Part shown: positions 1 through 6,700 of the stretch, one piece after another
How positions within the stretch are numbered: the first letter of the stretch is position 1
Layout: each line of letters begins with the position of its first letter
Assembly: GCA_000437255.1 (NCBI GenBank)
Contig: FR899086.1
Location: forward strand, 63,532 to 72,484
From: Ruminococcus sp. CAG:403
GTDB taxonomy: Bacteria; Bacillota; Clostridia; Oscillospirales; Ruminococcaceae
Length of the DNA: 8,953 bases
Reading direction: 5' to 3'
Program-made: the position numbers and the translations under genes
Notes under the pieces: model-generated
What the model was told of the DNA's origin: nothing
What the model saw: the letters and a program-made list of their open reading frames with translations, nothing else
Database searches by the model: none

Positions 1-1541
1 TTGTAGTGGCTGTCCTGGCAGCCAAGATTGCAGCAAACTTTTCCGCCTCGCTTCGAGAGCAGCTGTTCGATAAGGTGCAGTCGTTCTCAATGGAGGAAAT
101 CGGCGGATTTTCTACGGCTAGTTTGATTACCCGTTCCACCAACGATGTGACCCAAGTACAGATGCTGATTGTGATGGGCTTACAGGTTATGATCAAAGCG
201 CCCATTATGGCAGTTTGGGCAATTTTAAAGATTGCCAATAAGAACTGGCAGTGGACGTTTTCGACAGGGATGGCAGTTGTGGTGCTGTTGATTCTGGTTA
301 GTATCTGCATGGTGCTTGCCATGCCGCGGTACAAGAAGTTGCAGGCTTTGACCGATGACCTGAACCGTGTGACCCGGGAAAATCTGACGGGACTGCGTGT
401 CGTGCGTGCATATAATGCAGAAGCATATCAGGAACAGAAATTTGAAGGTGCCAACGGAACGCTGACTGCCACCAACCTTTTTGCCAATCGAGTAATGGCA
501 TTTTTGATGCCGGGCATTCAGCTGATTAACAGTACCCTTGCACTGTCCATCTATTGGATGGGAGCCTATTTGATTGATCGGGCGCAGGCAGAAGAAAAGT
601 TCCAGCTGTTTTCGGATATGGTCGTGTTTTCCTCCTATGCCATTCAGGTTATCATGTCCTTTATTATGATGGTAATGATTTTTGTTTTGCTGCCACGTGC
701 TTCCGTTGCTGCAAAGCGAATTCTGGAAGTACTGCAAACAAAACCGGCGATTCTGGACGGAACGCAGACGGATTCCACACAGCCGTGCAAAGGAAAGATT
801 GAATTCCGTAATGTCAGCTTCCGGTATCCGGATGCGGAGGAAGATGTCCTGAAAAATATTACCTTTACTGCGGAACCCGGACAGACCATTGCATTGATCG
901 GTTCCACCGGATGCGGAAAGAGTACTGTAGTGAATTTGGTGCCGCGATTCTATGATGCAACAGAAGGAGAAGTCCTGGTAGACGGCATGAATGTCAAGTC
1001 GTATACCCAATATGCGCTGCATAATAAAATTGGATATGTTTCGCAAAAGGCAATTTTATTCAGCGGAACCGTTGCTTCCAATGTGGCATATGGAGAAAAC
1101 GGTGCAGACGCACCGCAGCAGGAACAAATTGAGCAGGCAGTTCGGACGGCGCAGGCGGAGGAGTTTGTCACCAACATGACAGACACCTATCATGGATATG
1201 TTGCGCAGGGCGGCGCCAACTTATCCGGCGGACAGAAGCAGCGCTTGTCCATTGCACGTGCCATTTGCCGGCAGCCGGAAATTTTCATTTTTGATGATTC
1301 CTTTTCTGCCCTGGACTATAAGACTGACCGTATTTTGCGAGAGACCTTGAAAAAGGATTGTGCCAGCGCAACCAAACTGATTGTTGCACAGCGAATTGGA
1401 ACCATTCGGGATGCCGATCAGATTATCGTTTTGGAAGAGGGAAAAATCGCCGGAATGGGAACGCATGAAGAACTGATGCAAACCTGCACCGTTTATCAGC
1501 AAATTGCCTATTCACAGCTTTCAAAGGAGGAATTGGCATAA
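1..1541 (+). CDS. ABC exporter half-transporter, degenerate-site subunit (5'-truncated by window edge)
   Basis: Membrane-spanning half of a multidrug/lipid-type ABC exporter, expected to work in the cytoplasmic membrane as a heterodimer with the next gene product. The reading frame is open to the window edge. A GTG at 6 is in frame but has no ribosome binding site, and about 70 N-terminal residues (first helix) are missing compared with the usual ~580, so the true start lies upstream. Counting from base 6, hydrophobic segments lie near residues 55-77, 86-106, 163-190 and 206-230. The ATPase domain follows: Walker A G299-T307 (GSTGCGKST), Q-loop Q347, signature LSGGQ 406-410, Walker B Asp D430. 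The catalytic Glu position is Asp (D431) and the switch His is Gln (Q462, IVAQR). In BmrC/TM287-like subunits these changes mark the degenerate ATP site. Closest recognisable relatives are YheI/BmrC-type proteins. The family call is firm; the substrate is unknown. Confidence 0.93.
   Translation, partial: VVAVLAAKIAANFSASLREQLFDKVQSFSMEEIGGFSTASLITRSTNDVTQVQMLIVMGLQVMIKAPIMAVWAILKIANKNWQWTFSTGMAVVVLLILVSICMVLAMPRYKKLQALTDDLNRVTRENLTGLRVVRAYNAEAYQEQKFEGANGTLTATNLFANRVMAFLMPGIQLINSTLALSIYWMGAYLIDRAQAEEKFQLFSDMVVFSSYAIQVIMSFIMMVMIFVLLPRASVAAKRILEVLQTKPAILDGTQTDSTQPCKGKIEFRNVSFRYPDAEEDVLKNITFTAEPGQTIALIGSTGCGKSTVVNLVPRFYDATEGEVLVDGMNVKSYTQYALHNKIGYVSQKAILFSGTVASNVAYGENGADAPQQEQIEQAVRTAQAEEFVTNMTDTYHGYVAQGGANLSGGQKQRLSIARAICRQPEIFIFDDSFSALDYKTDRILRETLKKDCASATKLIVAQRIGTIRDADQIIVLEEGKIAGMGTHEELMQTCTVYQQIAYSQLSKEELA
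1523..1530 (+). promoter_or_regulatory. Ribosome binding site of the second ABC gene
   Basis: AAAGGAGG lies inside the last codons of the upstream gene, 10 bases before the ATG at 1541. That ATG overlaps the upstream stop codon as TAATG. The strong site and one-base overlap fix the start and suggest translational coupling, which would keep the two subunits near equal amounts. Confidence 0.85.
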
Positions 1542-3361
1542 TGGGACAGAAACAACGTCAAATGCATGGCAGAAAAGGCGGCCCTGGAATGGGCGGTCCG
1601 GCAGATCGTTCCAAAGATTTCAAAGGTGCTTGGATGAATCTTCTGCGCTATTGTAAGAAAGAATGGCCAGTTATTGGCTTTGCGTTGGGCTGTGCCATGG
1701 TTGGAACCATTCTGACGCTGATTGGGCCGGATCGTTTGTCGGATCTGACAGATTTGATTCAGGACGGAATTATGACAGGAATTGATCTGCATGCAATTGC
1801 AAAAATCGGCATTCTGCTGGCAATTCTGTATGCAATCAGTGCCATTCTGTCCACGATACAAGGCTGGATTATGGCAACGGTTACGCAGAAAATCAGCAAA
1901 AATTTGCGCAGTGATATTTCCAGAAAGATCAATCGGCTGCCGATGTGGTACTATAATCAGACTTCAACCGGTGATGTGCTTTCCCGTGTAACGAATGATG
2001 TGGACACCATCGGGCAATCCATGAATATGAGCATCGGAACACTTGTTTCAGCTGTTACACTGCTGTTGGGTTCTTTGGTCATGATGTTGGTAACCAATGT
2101 TGTGATGACTGCAACAGCAATTGGTGCAACATTGATCGGATTTGTTTTGATGATGCTGATTATGGGACGGTCACAGCGTTACTTTCTCCGTCAGCAGGAG
2201 AATTTGGGTGCAGTCAATGGACACATTGAGGAAATCTATACAGGACATACCGTTGTGAAAGCGTACAACGGGGAAGCCGATGCAAAGAAAACTTTTAATC
2301 AGATGAATCATGCTTTGCGGGACAGCGGATTTAAGGCACAATGCCTTTCCGGTTTAATGATGCCGCTGATGATTTTTATTGGAAATTTGGGGTATGTTGC
2401 AGTTTGTGTCGTAGGCGCCGCCTTGACTATGCATGGTTCCATTTCCTTTGGTGTCATTGTTGCTTTTATGATGTATATTCGATATTTTACGCAGCCGCTT
2501 TCTCAGATTGCACAGGCTATGCAGTCCCTGCAATCTGCTGCCGCAGCCGGGGAGCGAGTTTTCGAATTTCTGCACGCAGAAGAAATGGAAGATGAGCAGA
2601 AAAAGACAGCAACACTCGGCAGAGCAAAGGGCTTGGTTGAATTTGAACATGTGCGGTTCGGCTATGAAGATTCGGATCAAATTGTCATTCATGATTTTTC
2701 TGCCGTTGCAAAACCGGGACAGAAAATTGCTATTGTTGGCCCAACTGGAGCAGGAAAAACCACAATGGTCAATCTTTTGATGCGATTCCATGAGATTCAG
2801 TCTGGTAAGATTAAAATTGACGGCATCCCGACTAATACAGTTAAGCGGGAAGAGGTACATGCACAATTCTGCATGGTTCTGCAAGATACCTGGCTTTTTG
2901 AAGGAACGGTGCGGGAAAATTTGGTTTATTGTTCGGAAGGGGTATCCGATGAGAACATGCAGGCCGCTTGTAAAGCGGTGGGATTGGATCATTTCATTCG
3001 CACTTTGCCGCATGGTTATGATACGGTTTTGAATGATCAGGTGAATCTTTCTCAGGGGCAGAAGCAGCAGCTTACCATTGCTAGAGCAATGATTGCAGAT
3101 AAACCGATGTTGATTTTGGATGAGGCCACCAGTTCTGTGGATACTCGTACGGAACTGCAAATCCAAACGGCAATGGATCAGTTGATGAAAGGACGTACTT
3201 CATTTGTAATTGCGCACCGACTGTCTACGATTAAAAATGCAGATTTGATTTTGGTCATGAAAGACGGCGATATTATCGAAAGCGGAAAACATGAAGAGCT
3301 GTTGGCAAAGGGCGGCTTTTATGCGGAGTTGTATAATAGTCAGTTTGAGCAGGCTTCCTGA
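1541..3361 (+). CDS. ABC exporter half-transporter, catalytically complete subunit
   Basis: Complete 606-residue partner of the preceding half-transporter, similar in plan to YheH/BmrD-type proteins. A cytoplasmic Gly/Met/Lys-rich N-terminus (GRKGGPGMGG, residues 10-19), common in this Firmicute subfamily, precedes the membrane domain. Hydrophobic segments lie near 43-62, 85-111, 163-185, 186-208, 269-297 and 301-323. The ATPase domain has Walker A G400-T408 (GPTGAGKTT, K406), Q-loop Q448, Walker B D527 with catalytic E528 (LDEATSSVD), and switch H559 (IAHRLST). The signature is LSQGQ (503-507), not LSGGQ. In a head-to-tail dimer that signature faces the Walker motifs of the first subunit, completing the degenerate site, while E528 and H559 pair with the first subunit's LSGGQ to form the hydrolysing site. 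The one-base overlap with the first gene implies one operon. The exported compound cannot be deduced; no resistance gene or regulator is in view. Confidence 0.95.
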   Translation: MGQKQRQMHGRKGGPGMGGPADRSKDFKGAWMNLLRYCKKEWPVIGFALGCAMVGTILTLIGPDRLSDLTDLIQDGIMTGIDLHAIAKIGILLAILYAISAILSTIQGWIMATVTQKISKNLRSDISRKINRLPMWYYNQTSTGDVLSRVTNDVDTIGQSMNMSIGTLVSAVTLLLGSLVMMLVTNVVMTATAIGATLIGFVLMMLIMGRSQRYFLRQQENLGAVNGHIEEIYTGHTVVKAYNGEADAKKTFNQMNHALRDSGFKAQCLSGLMMPLMIFIGNLGYVAVCVVGAALTMHGSISFGVIVAFMMYIRYFTQPLSQIAQAMQSLQSAAAAGERVFEFLHAEEMEDEQKKTATLGRAKGLVEFEHVRFGYEDSDQIVIHDFSAVAKPGQKIAIVGPTGAGKTTMVNLLMRFHEIQSGKIKIDGIPTNTVKREEVHAQFCMVLQDTWLFEGTVRENLVYCSEGVSDENMQAACKAVGLDHFIRTLPHGYDTVLNDQVNLSQGQKQQLTIARAMIADKPMLILDEATSSVDTRTELQIQTAMDQLMKGRTSFVIAHRLSTIKNADLILVMKDGDIIESGKHEELLAKGGFYAELYNSQFEQAS

Positions 3362-3484
3362 TCAAACCAATTTGGATCGCATACTGTCTTCAGAAAAACA
3401 AAAAAGTGGAATTGGAAATTAAATAAAATAATGTATATATTTTTATTAAAATATAACAAATTTCTATTGTATTTGCACAAAAAT

Positions 3485-3516
3485 GAGATGTTTTTTTCAA
3501 AAAAGCATCTTTTTTT
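3485..3516 (+). terminator. Rho-independent terminator after the ABC operon
   Basis: A stem pairs GATG plus a T run (3487-3496) with an A run plus GCATC (3500-3509). It has one G-U pair, a three-base loop and further A-T/G-U pairs at the base, and runs straight into seven T (3510-3516). It lies about 125 bases past the ABC stop, after an AT-rich stretch. The stem is A-T rich and so of modest stability. Its T/A arms also give an A tract on the opposite strand, so it may act both ways, but no gene converges on it here. Confidence 0.72.
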
Positions 3517-3546
3517 GTTTTGGAACATTTTTCCGTGCACGTTCTA

Positions 3547-3575
3547 TTGACATTTGAAGAAATTCGTATTATAAT
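3547..3575 (+). promoter_or_regulatory. Perfect-consensus vegetative promoter of the surface-protein gene
   Basis: TTGACA (3547-3552), a 17-base spacer and TATAAT (3570-3575) match the sigma-A/sigma-70 consensus at all twelve positions with the ideal spacing. Transcription should start near 3582, leaving a leader of about 60 bases. It lies just downstream of the terminator, so the surface-protein gene forms a separate transcription unit. Confidence 0.9.
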
Positions 3576-3627
3576 TGCATTAGAGGCATATTCTGTTCAT
3601 TTATTTTGCCTGAAATATAAGGATTAG

Positions 3628-3634
3628 AAAGGAG
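3628..3634 (+). promoter_or_regulatory. Ribosome binding site of the surface-protein gene
   Basis: AAAGGAG lies nine bases upstream of the ATG at 3644. This selects that ATG over the in-frame ATGs a few codons later (residues 13 and 16), and gives a full signal peptide. Confidence 0.88.
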
Positions 3635-3643
3635 TTTTGATTT

Positions 3644-3760
3644 ATGAAAAATGTCTCGTCTCGAACATCTTCTTTCAAGATGCGGCTCATGAGCGCATTG
3701 ACATCAATCATGACGCTGCTTACAGTTGCTGTTCCTTCTATGACAACAACTGTTTCAGCA
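3644..3760 (+). other. Signal peptide region (residues 1-39)
   Basis: Lys/Arg residues lie within the first 14 positions, followed by a hydrophobic stretch (roughly MSALTSIMTLLTVAV, residues 16-30) and a polar region ending VSA before TD. This is a standard Sec/signal peptidase I arrangement. There is no Cys at the cleavage site, so it is not a lipoprotein. Confidence 0.85.
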
Positions 3761-6700
3761 ACAGACTTGACCAGTTTGTCTGGTAAACCTACCACAGATG
3801 TGGAGTTACTCGCAGGAGAAGGAAATATTTTGGCGGAGGGTGCATCCAATGCCAGTGATGTTATCTCCAATGCAGATCGTACCTATTTAATTGGCATTGC
3901 CAGTCAATTTTGTGTATTCTTACATGATGATTTTACCGTAAAAAATGCAGATGCGGAGGGACGTGTTGCAATCGGCGGTAATTTCGCATTTGAAAATGGA
4001 TGGAATTATCAAATTGGATCTGGTGATTTTGCGACCGGTACACCGCTTGAAAAATTAACCAATATCAATGGACAGAGCATCTATTATAAAAACGCCGCGC
4101 ATTTTATTATGGCGGGGGATCGTTTTAAAAATTTAAATGTAAAATCAAATACGACTGGAGAACCCTATAAGATTTTTGCAGTTGGTCAGGAATTTGACCT
4201 GGATAAATGTTCTTACTTGTGGGACAATGCCTACAATGAAGATTATATTTTTAAAGCAGATTTGATTGACTTTGATGCAGAATTTGCAAAACTGAACGCT
4301 ACTACACAAAAGCTGGAAAAACAAAAAGTAAATGGCACTGCGGAATGGGATGGTAATACATTGAATTTGACCTGTAACGACAGCAGTGCAAAAGTTGTTT
4401 ATTTTAATGTAGAGAATTGGAATGAAGCAGTAGATGCTATCAATTACATTGACATTCCAGAAGGTGCATTTGTAGTTGTATCTTGTGATGATGCTTCAAT
4501 TTCCATTAAGGGAAATGTTAATAAAGTACAGACGACTATCAATGGTGAAATCATCTCTAACCAACCAGAACTTGGACATAAGAGCAATAACAATGTCAAT
4601 TCTGAGCGTATTTTATATAATTTCCCAAATGCTTCTACTGTTTATATTGATGCAAACTTCAATGGTACAATCTTAGCACCAAATGCAGATGCATCTTCTG
4701 ATGATGCTTGTAATGGTCACTTATCCGGTGCCTTGATTGCAAAGTCCTTTACAGGCGGTTTGGAATTTGGTTACAGACCGTATCAGGGCAGCATTGATAT
4801 GATCAAAGCAAGCCTTGGATATCCTGTTCCGGTTCAAAAATTTGATATGGATCAAAGTGGATTAGCCGGTGCAACATTTGAATTGGTGGATTCTGCAACG
4901 AATAACAGTGTATCTGGTTTGAAGAGTACAGGAAATATAGATTACTTAGATGTTCCAACTAAGATTGATTTTTCTGGTGATACAGATTATACAGAAGAAT
5001 CCTCTAGAGTGATTTCCTCTACTTATACTTTAAAAGAAAAATCCGCTCCTTCTGGTTATAAAAAGACTGATAAAACCTATCAATTAGCAGTTACAGAAAC
5101 AATTACAGACGTAGACAGCAATGGCGTACCGACTGCTATTTCTGTTTCTCTTACTGTAACAGGAGAAGAGAACTATAACCAGCAGTTTGTAATTGACTCC
5201 ATTAAGGATCAATATGATGCAGATGGAAATATTACCGATCGTACGATTTTGATTCAGGATGGAAACGATGATGTGCTGTTCCATGTTTTGTACACAGCTG
5301 GAAAGGCATCCTCTGTTACAACTGGAAATGATGCTGCGGTAGAAGGAATCGATGTCACAAAATCTGGCAGCTTTACATTGAATGACAAAACATATTATTA
5401 TGATGCAAGCAATGCATTGGTGATGCCGACCATTGATGCTATGACATTTGAAAACGAGGAAGTCGGCGCACTGGTAAAATTGGAAAAGGTTGACCAGTAT
5501 CAAACCAATCTGAATGGTGCAGTTGTGGAGATCTATGCACAGGATGGCACCAAAATTGCTTCCAATGTTTCATTGGATCGGCAGGATGGAAATCTGATTG
5601 AAATTGGCAAGGTAGTAGATGCAGCTTATGCGACAAAGGCAGGTACTTTAAAGCCTGGAGTTTACTATCTGGTAGAGACAGAAGCACCAAGTGGTGCAAC
5701 GCTGGTATCGGATAAGCAGTACTTTAAGGTGAATGAAGATGGCACCCTTACAGTACCGTATGTCCTTCCGGTTGTACAGCCGACATCTTATGAGATTAGT
5801 CAAATTGCATTAACCAACTACGATGAAAGTGCAATTACAGTAGAATCGATTGTTATTTATCATGCAGACGGATCAACAAGTACCGCTTCTATATCAAGTG
5901 GTGGAAATTACGATTGGACACAGTTGGATTTGGGTAGTGCTTCTACCAGCGATGTTACTGGAATTGAAGTAACTGCTTCTGGCGATGGATCGGCAAATAT
6001 CACAACGCAAGATCGTTCTTGGCAGAATATCAATGCATTATGTGGCACATTTTCTGCTGGAACAACGCTGATCGGTGAGAAGCCAGTAACAGAAGAACCA
6101 ACAGAACCAGTAATCAGCTTAAAGGGTGATAACACCATTCAATTCCAGAATCAGGTGGAAGAAGAGGAAAATGTCATCCAGATCAGCAAACGGGATGCAG
6201 TTGGCAGCGAAGAGGTTGCAGGTGCGATGCTAAAGCTGACTGGAAAAGATGGTTTGGATCTGAGCAATGTAGTGATTTCCGGTGGCGCAACAGTACCGGC
6301 TGGTCCTTCTCAGGATAAGAGCACCATTATTTGGGAATCTGGAGAAACACCTGCCGCACTGAAAAACTTGCCGGATGGAACCTATACCTTGGAAGAAACA
6401 GTTGCACCGGATGGCTATACATTGGTAAAATCTATCTTTGAATTTACGATCAAGGATGGCAAGGTGGAGAAAACGGATGATTTGACATCAGATGAATTTT
6501 CCTTTGAAAAGAATGCCATCTTTGTAAATGACACGGTTGCAACATTGGATATCAGCAAGAAGGCAGTAGCTGGAAGTGATGAACTGCCGGGAGCAGAACT
6601 GACGTTGACCTTGAAAGAAGCAGCTGAAGCTGGCAAAACACTGGAAGGCATTACCGTTCCAGATCGAGTAATAGTAGCAAGCGATAACCTGTCCATTAGC

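Noticed and set aside
6..8. GTG at base 6 as the true start of the first ABC gene
   Set aside because: The frame is open to the window edge, only a few bases precede it, and the first membrane helix of the family would be missing.
225..1046. Minus-strand ORF of 273 codons inside the first ABC gene
   Set aside because: Antisense to conserved ABC transporter sequence; rich in His, Cys and Gln with no recognisable domain.
2354..3166. Minus-strand ORF of 270 codons inside the second ABC gene
   Set aside because: A shadow of the ATPase-domain coding sequence, with no recognisable family.
3534..3541. Palindrome CGTGCACG as a regulator operator
   Set aside because: Only eight bases and no regulator gene nearby, so not listed as a feature; mentioned only alongside the promoter.
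5207..5239. DxDxxG-like segment (YDADGNITD, near residues 524-532), considered as a dockerin or EF-hand calcium loop because Thr-rich linkers in Ruminococcus often adjoin dockerins
   Set aside because: It is a single loop without the paired duplicated dockerin segments and lies inside SpaA-like domain 1; the C-terminus is a sortase signal.
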